Assembly: GCA_900457075.1 (NCBI GenBank)
Contig: UGYN01000002.1
Location: 2,418,001-2,482,000, forward strand
Direction of reading: 5' to 3'
Source of the DNA: Serratia quinivorans
GTDB taxonomy: Bacteria; Pseudomonadota; Gammaproteobacteria; Enterobacterales; Enterobacteriaceae
DNA length: 64,000 nt
Position numbers and translations under genes: made by a program. The first letter of the stretch is position 1; every line of letters starts with the position of its first letter. The notes under the pieces were generated by a model. The model was not told the origin of the DNA, did not search any database, and was given only the letters and a program-made list of their open reading frames with translations. Positions 7,479-16,325 of this stretch are shown here, in pieces.

Positions 7479-9473
7479 TCACGCTGAGGAGGATGGCGGG
7501 CGATAAGACTGCAGCCAATGCTCCAGCTGTTCCGGGAGCATTGGCCGCGCAAACAGGAACCCCTGTTTTTCATCCACGCCGATTTCATCGAGGAACCGAT
7601 TTTCGCTTTCTGTTTCCACGCCTTCGGCGATCACCCGGAATTTAAGCGCTTCGGCCGCCGCGACGATGGCACGCACCAGCGATTGTGAAACCGGATTGTC
7701 ATTCACTCCGCGCACAAAGCTTTTATCCAGTTTAATCGCATCCAGCGGAATACGCGCCAGCTGCGCCAGCGAAGAGTAGCCGGTGCCAAAATCATCAAGA
7801 TGAACCTGTGCGCCCAGCTCGCGTAGCCGGGTGATCACTTCGCGAGCGCGTTTCTCATCCTCAATCAGGCTGCTTTCCGTGAGTTCAAAATCCAGCAGGC
7901 AGGGGGTCAACTGATTGTGCTGCAACACCTGGGCCAGATCTTCAACGATAGAGTCATCCACTAACTGGCGGGCGGAAAGATTGACCGCGACCCGCAGTTG
8001 CAACCCCTGTCGTTGCCACTGAGCGGCCTGTTTGGCGGCGGTTTGCAGCACCCAACGGCCGAGTGGGCCGATCAGACCGGACTCTTCCGCGTAAGAGATA
8101 AACTGCAGCGGCGGGATCAGGCCGCGCTCGGGGGAATCCCAGCGTACCAGCGCTTCCACGCTACATACCCTGCCGCTGAGCGCCTCTATTTTTGGCTGGT
8201 AATACACCACCAGTTGATTTTGTTCCAATCCCTTACGCAGGTTGGTGTCCAGCCACATGTATTCCGCGACGCGTTTATTCATTTCCGGCGAGAACACGGT
8301 ATAGGTCCGTTTGCCGTGCTCTTTAGCGACATACATGGCGGTGTCGGCACTGCGGATCAGGCTGTCGAGGTCGTTGCCGTGTTCGGGACACAGTGCGATA
8401 CCAATAGAACAGCCGGTATAAACTTCGATAAGCCCTATGCGGAACGGCGTTTTCAGCCGATCGATAATGCGCTGGGCCAGGCGTTGCAGCATTTCGCGGT
8501 CGGCCTGCTGGGCCAGCACCAGGAATTCATCTCCCCCCAACCGGGCCAGGGTTTGGTCGTTATCCAGACAGCCGAGCACCGCCAGCGACACCTCTACCAA
8601 TAAACGGTCGCCGAACATATGGCCGTAGGCGTCGTTAACCTTTTTAAAATTGTCGAGATCGAGGTACACCAGCCCAACACTGTGGCCATCGCGAGTGGCG
8701 ATCGACTGGGTTATTTTGTCCTGAATGGCATTGCGATTGGGCAGGCCGGTAATGATGTCGGTATTGGCCAGCACCCGCAGACGTTCCTGGGCGCGGCGTT
8801 CTTCGGTGATATCGGTACCGGAGCAAATCAAAAAAACTTCATTTTTGCCGCTGCCGCTGTGGACGAACTTGTTGCGGAACAAAAACAGCCGCTCGCCTTT
8901 CACCGTTTTGATCCAGCGTTCTACCTCATAGGAGGAACCATTACGGAAAAAACCGGCGATGTTGCGCCGTGATGCCGAGGCTTCCTCCGGGCTCATAAAT
9001 AATTGAAAGACGTTTTTACCAATAACATCATGTTCGTGCAGGCCGGTGTACTCTTCGCTCAGGCGGTTGAAACGCTGAATGCGGCCGTGTTGATCGACAA
9101 TCACAATCACGGAGTTGGCTTCGGACACCACCTGCTCGGCAAAGGATAGGCCGTGTACCAGGTCACGGGCGACCGATTGAGTGTCGCTGAAGGCGGAGGC
9201 GGTGCCTGCCCATTCCAGATTGTTGACTCGTCGCCCGACCAGATGCAGATGTATCGGTTCGCCGCCGAGCGTGATGGTGATATCAAGGCTGGCGGTAATG
9301 CCGCTCAGGCGACGGATTTTAGCCGCCTGCATGGCGCTGAGCGCCACGGCCATATGAGTTTTACCTTTGACTGCCGACAACGCCAACGCATTGCTGTCAA
9401 ACGCCAATCGCCAATAAGGGCTGTTGGTGCCGAAGTGAGCGTTAAGAAGCATAGGGCCTTGGTCTGCGAACAT
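7479..9473 (-). CDS. rpfR: DSF receptor RpfR, PAS-GGDEF-EAL c-di-GMP enzyme
   Basis: Predicted 664-residue soluble protein. Order: N-terminal ~100-residue domain (FI-like, the RpfF-interaction domain in known RpfR), PAS (about 105-225, binds DSF), GGDEF (about 240-395), EAL (about 410-660). The GGDEF motif (LARLGGDEFLVL) and the EAL motifs (VEALVRW, DDFGTGYSSL, IAEGVETESE) are intact. In Burkholderia and Cronobacter, DSF binding to the PAS raises phosphodiesterase activity. The closest E. coli protein is PdeR (YciR/Gmr), so a PdeR label is possible; adjacency to rpfF favours RpfR. GAGGA lies 8 bp before the ATG at 9473. Confidence 0.85.
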   Translation of the reverse strand: MFADQGPMLLNAHFGTNSPYWRLAFDSNALALSAVKGKTHMAVALSAMQAAKIRRLSGITASLDITITLGGEPIHLHLVGRRVNNLEWAGTASAFSDTQSVARDLVHGLSFAEQVVSEANSVIVIVDQHGRIQRFNRLSEEYTGLHEHDVIGKNVFQLFMSPEEASASRRNIAGFFRNGSSYEVERWIKTVKGERLFLFRNKFVHSGSGKNEVFLICSGTDITEERRAQERLRVLANTDIITGLPNRNAIQDKITQSIATRDGHSVGLVYLDLDNFKKVNDAYGHMFGDRLLVEVSLAVLGCLDNDQTLARLGGDEFLVLAQQADREMLQRLAQRIIDRLKTPFRIGLIEVYTGCSIGIALCPEHGNDLDSLIRSADTAMYVAKEHGKRTYTVFSPEMNKRVAEYMWLDTNLRKGLEQNQLVVYYQPKIEALSGRVCSVEALVRWDSPERGLIPPLQFISYAEESGLIGPLGRWVLQTAAKQAAQWQRQGLQLRVAVNLSARQLVDDSIVEDLAQVLQHNQLTPCLLDFELTESSLIEDEKRAREVITRLRELGAQVHLDDFGTGYSSLAQLARIPLDAIKLDKSFVRGVNDNPVSQSLVRAIVAAAEALKFRVIAEGVETESENRFLDEIGVDEKQGFLFARPMLPEQLEHWLQSYRPPSSSA

Positions 9474-9922
9474 GATGATTCCTCAAAAGGGCACGACAGC
9501 CAGGTCTGTGCGATGAGCGCAGCCGCAGGTTTCTGGCCCGGGAGTGGCCGTAGTGCACGTATCTCCATCATATAACAGGTTTTACACCGGCGGGGGATGA
9601 AACTATTATATAAGCAATAATTAGTTTTGCCCTGTAATCGTCAAATTGCCGCACGTTTTAAAGTGTAAGTGAGAACCGGGGATTTCGAGAGATTGATGCG
9701 ATCCCGGTGCTTCGCGCACTGCGATCATTTTGTTGCCGGGCGGTTGTAGCGGAGGGGGCTACATTATAATAAAGTGGGCCGCTGGTGGGAATAATCCTAT
9801 AGAAAAAGACATCATGTTGTGGTGTTTTTTATGCTCTGGGAAACCAAACTTTCCAAATAATACGCACCATCTTCATAATTCATTCATTATTGATGGACAA
9901 AAGTGTTTCGGGCTTTAATAAA
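9474..9922. other. Long non-coding gap upstream of spy
   Basis: About 450 bp between the rpfR start and the spy promoter. No supported gene. It holds the rpfR promoter on the minus strand. A GTAAATTTATTAAA stretch on the minus strand at 9914-9927 loosely resembles a CpxR box (GTAAA repeats), which would fit spy, but the match is imperfect. Confidence 0.35.
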
Positions 9923-9950
9923 TTTACACACAATCGCATTACTATATATT
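9923..9950 (+). promoter_or_regulatory. Candidate spy promoter
   Basis: TTTACA (9923-9928), 16-base spacer, TATATT (9945-9950), each 5 of 6 to the sigma-70 consensus. This gives a leader of about 75-80 nt before the spy start codon. Confidence 0.5.
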
Positions 9951-10034
9951 TATCGGCCTATTATTATCTCCGACGAAAGATGAGCCTGTTCACGTACAGC
10001 GCTCCTGATGAAGAATAATTTTAAGGAAATGAAT

Positions 10035-10535
10035 ATGCGTAAACTGACCGCTTTATTTGTCGCTTCAACTCTGGCACTGGGTTCTGCTTCTATGGCTTTC
10101 GCTGCAGATACCACGGCAGCACCGGCTACTACAGACGCCGCCCCGATGAACATGAAAATGATGCATCATAAAGGTGAAGGTAAAGGCGGCCCGTTTGCCG
10201 GCCTGAACCTGACCGAGCAACAGCGCCAGCAAATGCGCGATATTATGAAAGAATCGCACCAGAAACGCGGCGAAGGTACTAAAGAAGAACGCCAGGCACT
10301 GCATAGTATGGTCGCTTCCGACAGTTTCGATGAAGCCAAAGCGAAAACCCAAATTGATGCCATCAGCAAAGCACAGTCCGAACATATGCTGGAGCGCGCC
10401 AAGGCTGAAAATAAAATGTATAACCTGCTGACCCCTGAGCAGAAAAAACAATACAATGAGAATTATCAGAAACGCGAACAAAAAATGATGGAGCACATGA
10501 ATAACATGAAGTCGAAAATGACGAATTCACAGTAA
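10035..10535 (+). CDS. spy: ATP-independent periplasmic chaperone Spy
   Basis: Predicted 166-residue exported protein. A cleavable signal peptide ends at SMAFA-ADTTA. The mature part is Met-, Lys- and Glu-rich, helical, and has the two LTxxQ motifs of the Spy/CpxP family (LTEQQRQQM and LTPEQKKQY). Spy forms a cradle-shaped dimer that binds unfolded periplasmic proteins; in E. coli it is induced by Cpx and Bae under envelope stress. The ATG at 10035 follows AAGGAA by 7 bases; the frame opening at 10008 adds nine unlikely residues. It is a single-gene unit with a terminator right after it. Confidence 0.9.
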   Translation: MRKLTALFVASTLALGSASMAFAADTTAAPATTDAAPMNMKMMHHKGEGKGGPFAGLNLTEQQRQQMRDIMKESHQKRGEGTKEERQALHSMVASDSFDEAKAKTQIDAISKAQSEHMLERAKAENKMYNLLTPEQKKQYNENYQKREQKMMEHMNNMKSKMTNSQ

Positions 10536-10555
10536 TAAATTCATGTGGTGAATAT

Positions 10556-10586
10556 AAAAAGGGCCAGATTAATCTCTGGCCCTTTT
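10556..10586. terminator. Bidirectional terminator between spy and UPF0261 gene
   Basis: A-run, 8-bp stem GGGCCAGA/TCTGGCCC, 6-base loop, then TTTT. It serves both convergent genes. Confidence 0.85.
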
Positions 10587-10608
10587 GCTTTTTCTGACCA
10601 AAAACGAG

Positions 10609-11838
10609 TCACTTCGATAAGAGGCGAGGGTTGGCAATATGTTGAAACTGTTCGGTAACAATATGTGCAAAACGCGGATCGTTAATATGATAAGCCGTTT
10701 TTATCAGCCGTCGTTTGTTAGTTGGCCGAAGCGTACTTTCTAACGCCTGCATAAAAGCGGCCAATGCCTGTGGATCCCAAAAAGGCTGTCCCGGAGCATC
10801 CAGTGCGGATACCCCCCCTCCCGGGATCACAAATCGTATCTCACCGCTGCAAGCATTCATTTTTTCCCCTATCCAGCGCCCGATACTGGCATTTTCCTGC
10901 GGGGTAGTGCGAACCAAAGTAACCTGAGGGTTATGTTGGTGGATCAGGCGTTCGGCATAACGCGCCGGTACCGTTTCTGGAGAGCCAAAATTAATCATAT
11001 CCAATGCACCACAGGATAGTATGCAGGGGATGCCGGTGCGGGCGATGGCACTAAAGCGATCCTCATTGCAGGGAAGAACCCCTCCGAACAGATAATCGGC
11101 CACTTCGGTTGTGGTCAGATCCAGCGCTGCGCTCAGCAAACGGCTATCGATCAGTTTCTCCAACGCTCTGCCGCCACTGCCGGTGGCGTGGAATACCAAG
11201 CAGTCCCATTGAGGTTCGAGCGCGGAAACAACCATTTTTATGCAAGGCGTTGTGACGCCAAACATTGTCAGACCGACAGCCGGTTTTTCCTCGATGTCAT
11301 AAGCGGTGGCGAAACGTACCGCTCCAGCAATCTGGCATGCTGCATTGCTCAGGACACGGCGCGATATACGGTTCAGGCCTGCTATATCCGTGACGGAATA
11401 CAGCATGGCGATATCGCTGTTGCCGACATACGCCGAGACGTCGCCTGCAGCCATGCTTGAAACCATCAATTTAGGCAGGCCGATGGGTAATTTTTGCATC
11501 GCCGGGGTGATAATGGCTGTGCCGCCAGAGCCGCCCAAACCAAGCAGGGCCGCGATATCGTGGCGTGTCAGGAGAAAACGTTCGAAGGCGAGTGCCATCG
11601 CGGTAATGGCATGGCTGCGGTTGGGGCAAAATACGGCCCTGGCCCCTTCGGGATGGTAGCCGGCAACTTCCTCAGCGCAGATATCGGCTGCCGGGTTCGC
11701 CGGCAGGTTGCTGGTAGAGAGATCAATGGTAACCGTGGGTAAACCGAGGTTGGCGATAATCTGGCGGACATACTCCAACTCTTGTCCTTTGGTATCTGCT
11801 GTGGTAGCAATGTAGACAAAATTTGAAGTATTAAACAT
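10609..11838 (-). CDS. UPF0261 / Tm-1-like ATP-binding domain protein
   Basis: Predicted 409-residue cytosolic protein of the UPF0261 (Tm-1-like) family. Visible signatures: [16 protein letters not shown] at the N-terminus, [36 protein letters not shown], and [15 protein letters not shown]. The N-terminal part resembles the ATP-binding domain of the plant virus-resistance protein Tm-1. The bacterial function is unknown; homologues often sit beside a PEP-hydrolase-like gene and a regulator. Here only the divergent TetR regulator is present, and two palindromes between the two genes suggest joint control. Confidence 0.8.
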   Translation of the reverse strand: MFNTSNFVYIATTADTKGQELEYVRQIIANLGLPTVTIDLSTSNLPANPAADICAEEVAGYHPEGARAVFCPNRSHAITAMALAFERFLLTRHDIAALLGLGGSGGTAIITPAMQKLPIGLPKLMVSSMAAGDVSAYVGNSDIAMLYSVTDIAGLNRISRRVLSNAACQIAGAVRFATAYDIEEKPAVGLTMFGVTTPCIKMVVSALEPQWDCLVFHATGSGGRALEKLIDSRLLSAALDLTTTEVADYLFGGVLPCNEDRFSAIARTGIPCILSCGALDMINFGSPETVPARYAERLIHQHNPQVTLVRTTPQENASIGRWIGEKMNACSGEIRFVIPGGGVSALDAPGQPFWDPQALAAFMQALESTLRPTNKRRLIKTAYHINDPRFAHIVTEQFQHIANPRLLSK

Positions 11839-11947
11839 TGCTCTTTCCTGCCGAATTTCTAATTTTTTATTTTAAATTATAGCGTTAAATAATTATGTAG
11901 GACCCTGGTGTTGGTCGTTTAAGTTAAAATGATTAATATATCTACAT

Positions 11948-11967
11948 AATGAGACGGTCGTATCATT
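11948..11967. promoter_or_regulatory. Candidate TetR operator 1
   Basis: 20-base imperfect palindrome AATGAGACGGTCGTATCATT (16 of 20 positions symmetrical) in the gap between the UPF0261 gene and the TetR gene. Its AATGAGA half-site recurs in operator 2. Confidence 0.55.
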
Positions 11968-11989
11968 TATGCAAGCCCAGTTCAGTACG

Positions 11990-12011
11990 AAATGAGATAC
12001 CTGTCTCATTT
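11990..12011. promoter_or_regulatory. Candidate TetR operator 2
   Basis: Perfect 8-base inverted repeat AAATGAGA/TCTCATTT with a 6-base spacer. Its centre is about 43 bp from that of operator 1, close to four helical turns, so two dimers could bind the same DNA face. Confidence 0.65.
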
Positions 12012-12093
12012 TTGAGCGTTTTAATGCTGCCGACAAAGCGGGATGCGGTCGGTTTGATGGTTATCGTATGCTGTTCCGAGAGCGGGAGATGCG

Positions 12094-12747
12094 ATGAAGT
12101 ATGAGGTTGCCGTGCTAATAACTGCTTTTCCCATGAAACAGGAAAAATCTCTGACCTCTGCCCGGGCCAGAACTCATCATTTACTGTTGACCAGTGCCAT
12201 GGCGTTATATGACGAAGGTGTTTTTCCTTCTATTACCGAGCTGGCTGCGCATGCGCAGGTATCGCGTGCTACCGCTTACCGTTATTTCCCAACTCAAAGC
12301 GAGCTGATCGCCGCTGTCGTGGCTGAAAGCCTCGGGCCTATTTTAGAATGGCGACCGCATGACGATGATGCGTTGGCACGGATTCAGCAACTGCTCGCCT
12401 TCGCCTACCCTCAGATGGAGCAACATGAAGGTGCTTTGCGCGCTGCGTTACAACTTTCATTACAGCAGTGGGCGCAAGCGACGCCGGGGGAAAAGTTCGT
12501 CCGCGGCAACCGCAAACGCCTGCTGAATCTGGCAGTAGAACCATTGCAGGATAAACTACCGCCCGAGGCGTTACAGCGGGTGATTCATTCTTTCTCGCTG
12601 ATCTATGGTTCGGAAGTTTTCCTGGTACTGAAAGATATTTGGGGACTGGATCTCGGTGGCATCCAGGATGTGACGCAATGGATGGCGAAAGCCATTATTC
12701 GCCAGGCTGAAGAAGATGCGATGAACAGCAGAAAACCGCTAGCATGA
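12094..12747 (+). CDS. TetR/AcrR family transcriptional regulator
   Basis: Predicted 217-residue one-component regulator. The helix-turn-helix is at about residues 45-75 (ITELAAHAQVSRATAYRYFPTQSELI), the classical TetR form with FP at the end. The C-terminal helical ligand domain is not recognisable to any known group. It is divergent from the UPF0261 gene with two matching palindromes between, so it probably represses that gene and itself. The ATG at 12094 has GGGAG seven bases before it; the ATG at 12133 is an alternative. Confidence 0.8.
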   Translation: MKYEVAVLITAFPMKQEKSLTSARARTHHLLLTSAMALYDEGVFPSITELAAHAQVSRATAYRYFPTQSELIAAVVAESLGPILEWRPHDDDALARIQQLLAFAYPQMEQHEGALRAALQLSLQQWAQATPGEKFVRGNRKRLLNLAVEPLQDKLPPEALQRVIHSFSLIYGSEVFLVLKDIWGLDLGGIQDVTQWMAKAIIRQAEEDAMNSRKPLA

Positions 12748-12860
12748 TAGTCCAATTTTTACGGTCATTCTCGGCGAAAACCAGCACATTTCACTGAGTG
12801 AGTATTGGCAATAGTTATAATTAAAACTGATAAAAAGAGCGTCTTAAGCATTTTTTTACC

Positions 12861-12892
12861 GGCCGTATGGAGATGTCCCTGCGGCCTTTTTT
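12861..12892 (+). terminator. Terminator downstream of the TetR gene
   Basis: GGCCG/CGGCC stem with a 16-base loop, then six T, about 115 bp after the TetR stop codon. Confidence 0.65.
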
Positions 12893-13152
12893 GTCTCTAT
12901 TATCCCTATTTTTCATTGAATTATATTTTATCCTTAGCACCCTAAATTCACGCTTCTCGCTGGTGATAGCCATCGAAGATCCTTATGCCTTTCCCCTTTT
13001 TTCTCGATCCTTAGGTTTGCCGTTTAGGCCATTTCGCCTATTGACCCATTAGGCGCGCTTGAGATTGTTGTGCTTTATTTATTTGGTGTTACGAAACTGT
13101 TACACAAAAAAATCAATAAGACATTTGCAAACAACAATGGACGGTATCTGGG
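12893..13152 (+). other. AT-rich upstream region of first autotransporter
   Basis: 260 bp, AT-rich, no supported gene. It should hold the promoter of the first subtilase gene. I see no clear consensus promoter and no regulator site I can name. Confidence 0.3.
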
Positions 13153-16100
13153 ATGGAAAATAGACGTAGAGGAGTCAAGCCTGTTCAGGCGGCCTTCGGC
13201 TGGCCTGAAATTGGTGTTAATCGCGCACAGTGGAGTGCTGTGCTTTTTTGTCTGGCGGCGATCGGTGGAGCGCAGGCTGCACCTTATGTAGAGGAGCGGT
13301 AAGCCGGGCGATCCTGCGAGTTGGCGCAGTAATGAATTCAACGCCGAATGGGGCCTGGGAGCGATCCACGCCGATCAGGCCTACGCCGCCGGTTATAGCG
13401 GGAAAGGCGTAAAACTCGGCATTTTCGATCAACCGGTGTATGCCAAACATCCGGAGTTTGCCAACCAGGGCAAAGTGATCAATCTGGTCACGACCGGCAT
13501 CCGCGAATACACCGACCCTTACATTCCGGTGAAAAAAGGCGACGTATTCCGCTATGACGGTACGCCGAGCGTGGATTCCGACGGCACCCTGGGTTCACAC
13601 GGTACCCATGTGGGCGGTATCGCTGCCGGCAACCGCGATGGTGGCGAGATGCACGGCGTGGCGTTCAACGCACAAATCATCAGCGCGGAAAACGGCGACC
13701 CCGGGCCGGAAGACGGCATCATTCTCGGTAACGATGGCGCGGTGTACCAGGCCGGCTGGGATGCGTTGATCGCCAGCGGCGCGCGCATTATCAACAACAG
13801 CTGGGGTATTGGCATCACTGAGAAGTTTGATCAGGGCGGCAAGGATCCGGCCTATCCCCACTTCACGCTCGCCGACGCGCAAAAGCAATTCGATCAAATC
13901 AAACAGATCCTCGGCACAAAAGCCGGTGGCGCTTATCAGGGCGCGATCGATGCGGCACGCAGCGGCATCGTCACCATTTTTGCCGCCGGTAACGATTACA
14001 ACCTCAATAACCCGGACGCCATGGCCGGGCTGGCCTATTTCGTGCCGGAGATAGCCCCTAACTGGCTGTCGGTCGCCAGTCTGCAGGATCCGAATAACAC
14101 CGGCGACTACAGCATCAGCACCTTCTCCTCCCGCTGTGGCTATACCGCCAGCTTCTGCGTTGCCGCGCCGGGCAGCAAGGTTTACAGCTCAATCATTGAA
14201 GGCAACAGCGTAGATAACCTGACCACCGGTTACGCCAAATACAGCGGGACCTCAATGGCGGCGCCACACGTGGCCGGCAGCATTGCGGTGCTGATGGAGC
14301 GCTTCCCGTACATGACCGGCGCACAGGTTGCCTCGGTGCTGAAGACCACCACCACCGATATGGGCGCACCGGGTATCGATGCGCTGTACGGCTGGGGGAT
14401 GATCAATCTGGGCAAGGCGATTAACGGTCCGGGCATGTTTGTTACCGAGCAGGACATTCCTGAAGAGTTTCGGGTTAGCGGCGCTTACGGCCCGGAGCAG
14501 TTCGTGGTGAATCTGCCGGGCGTCGGTGCGGTGCTGGACAAGGGCAAACCGACCGAGCGCGTGTGTGACGATACGCATTGCGGGTTGGATGTCTGGAGCA
14601 ACAACATTTCCGGTCACGGCGGCCTGACCAAACAGGGTATCGGCACCCTGGTGCTGACCGGCAACAACAGCTACGCGGGGCCGACGCTGATCAATCAGGG
14701 CCTGCTGGCGATCAACGGCTCGGTGACTTCCGACGTCACGGTGCAAAACGCCGGCGTGCTGGGCGGTTCCGGCACGGTCGGTTCACTGACCGCCCGCAGC
14801 GGCGGTACCGTGGCACCGGGCAACTCGATCGGCACGCTGAACGTGACGCGTAACGTAAGCTTCGAGCCGGGTTCCCGCTATGCGGTGGAAGTGGCGCCCA
14901 ATGGCCAGAGCGATCGGATCCAAAGCAGCGGATCGGCGACGATCGGCGGCGGTGAAGTCGCTGTTTCGCTGGAGAACAGCACCAATCTGCTGTCGCAAAG
15001 CGAAGTCCGCAGCCTGCTCGGCCAGCAGTACAATATTCTGACCGCTCAGCAGGGTATCAGTGGGCAGTTTGCTTCCACTTCAACTTTCTCTCCCTTCCTG
15101 GGCGCGGGACTAACCTATCAACCCAATCAGGTCACGCTGAACGTTGGCCGTAACGACACCAGTTTTGCCAGCGTGGCAGCAACCCAGAACGAGCGTGCGG
15201 TAGCGGCAGCGGCGGATGCCCTGGCGGCAGGCAACCCGGTGTACGAGAGCATCCTCAATGCTGGCTCTACAGGGGAAGCGCGGCAGGCATTCCGTCAGCT
15301 GTCCGGGCAGATCCACACGGATATTGCCTCGGCACAGGTTAACGACAGCCGTTACCTGCGTGATGCGCTGAACGGCCGTCTGCGGCAGGCGGAAGGGTTG
15401 GCAACCTCGCCGGACATCAAGGCGGACGACGACGGCGGTGCCTGGGCGCAGCTGCTGGGAGCCTGGGACCATGCGTCGGGTGACGCCAATGCGACGGGCT
15501 ATCAGGCATCGACCTATGGCGTGCTGGTGGGGCTGGACTCGGCGCTGGCGGACGACTGGCGGCTGGGGGTGGCGACCGGTTACACCCGCACCTCGCTGGA
15601 TGGCGGCTACGGCTCCAATGCCGACAGCGACAACTACCACCTGGCAGTGTATGGCGGCAAACAGTTCGGTGAACTGGCGCTGCGTGCCGGTGGTGGCTAC
15701 ACCTGGCACCGCTTCGATACCTCGCGTTCGGTCAATTACGGCATGCAGTCAGATCGCGAAACCGCGAAATACAGTGCGCGCACCCGAGCAGGTGTTTGCC
15801 GAAGCGGGTTACAGCGTGAAGGCCGATTGGGTGAATCTGGAGCCGTTCGCCAACCTGGCGTACATCAACTTCCAGAATAACGGTATTTCGGAAGACGGCG
15901 GCGCGGCGGCGTTGCACGGCGACAAACAGCACACCGACGCCACGGTATCGACGCTGGGGCTGCGTGCGGATACCGAGTGGCAGGCGAGCAAAAACCACGT
16001 CGGTGGCGCTGCGCAGCGAACTGGGCTGGCAGCATCAGTACGGCGATTTGGATCGTGGCACCGGGCTGCGCTTCAACGGGGGTAATTCCCCGTTCGTGGT

Positions 16101-16257
16101 GAACAGCGTGTCGGCCTCGCGTGACGGTGCGGTGCTGAAAGCCAGTGCGGAAGTGGCGGTGAACAAGAACGCCACGCTGTCGCTGGGCTACGGCGGGTTA
16201 CTGTCGCAAAACTACCAGGACAACAGCGTCAACGCTGGCTTCACCTGGAAATTCTGA
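13153..16257 (+). pseudogene. Subtilisin-like autotransporter serine protease, copy 1 (three frameshifts as written)
   Basis: Homologue of the Serratia Ssp/PrtS extracellular serine proteases. A signal peptide is encoded at 13153-13280 (ending GGAQA-APY). The subtilase domain has the full triad: Asp in LGIFDQP, His in SHGTHVGGI, Ser in SGTSMAAPHVAG. A linker with autotransporter repeats (GTLVLTGNNSYAGPT) follows, then a beta-barrel ending in NAGFTWKF. As written it is interrupted by an extra base near 13295, an extra C at 15783-15785 and an extra A at 15990-15994; deleting these restores about 1,034 codons aligned end to end with copy 2. Given the same error type in unrelated genes nearby, it may be intact. 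The protease would cross the outer membrane through its own barrel. Confidence 0.8.
14732..16257 (+). repeat. 1.5-kb direct repeat, copy 1 (autotransporter 3' part)
   Basis: Nearly identical to 17904-19427 apart from two extra bases and scattered substitutions. A short diverged patch (FASTSTFSPFLGAG here, FDSVAPNYLFLGTG there) interrupts it. It covers the end of the passenger linker and the whole barrel. Confidence 0.85.
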
Positions 16258-16275
16258 TCTTAAAAAACAGAGGGA

Positions 16276-16302
16276 CAAACCGCCTCGTCGGGGGGCGGTT
16301 TG
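16276..16302 (+). terminator. Hairpin between the two autotransporter genes
   Basis: Nine-base perfect stem CAAACCGCC/GGCGGTTTG with a 9-base loop, 19 bp after the stop of copy 1 and 24 bp before copy 2. No T-run follows, so it may only reduce read-through. Confidence 0.5.
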
Positions 16303-16325
16303 ACTAAAACAAAAAGGATAAGGGA

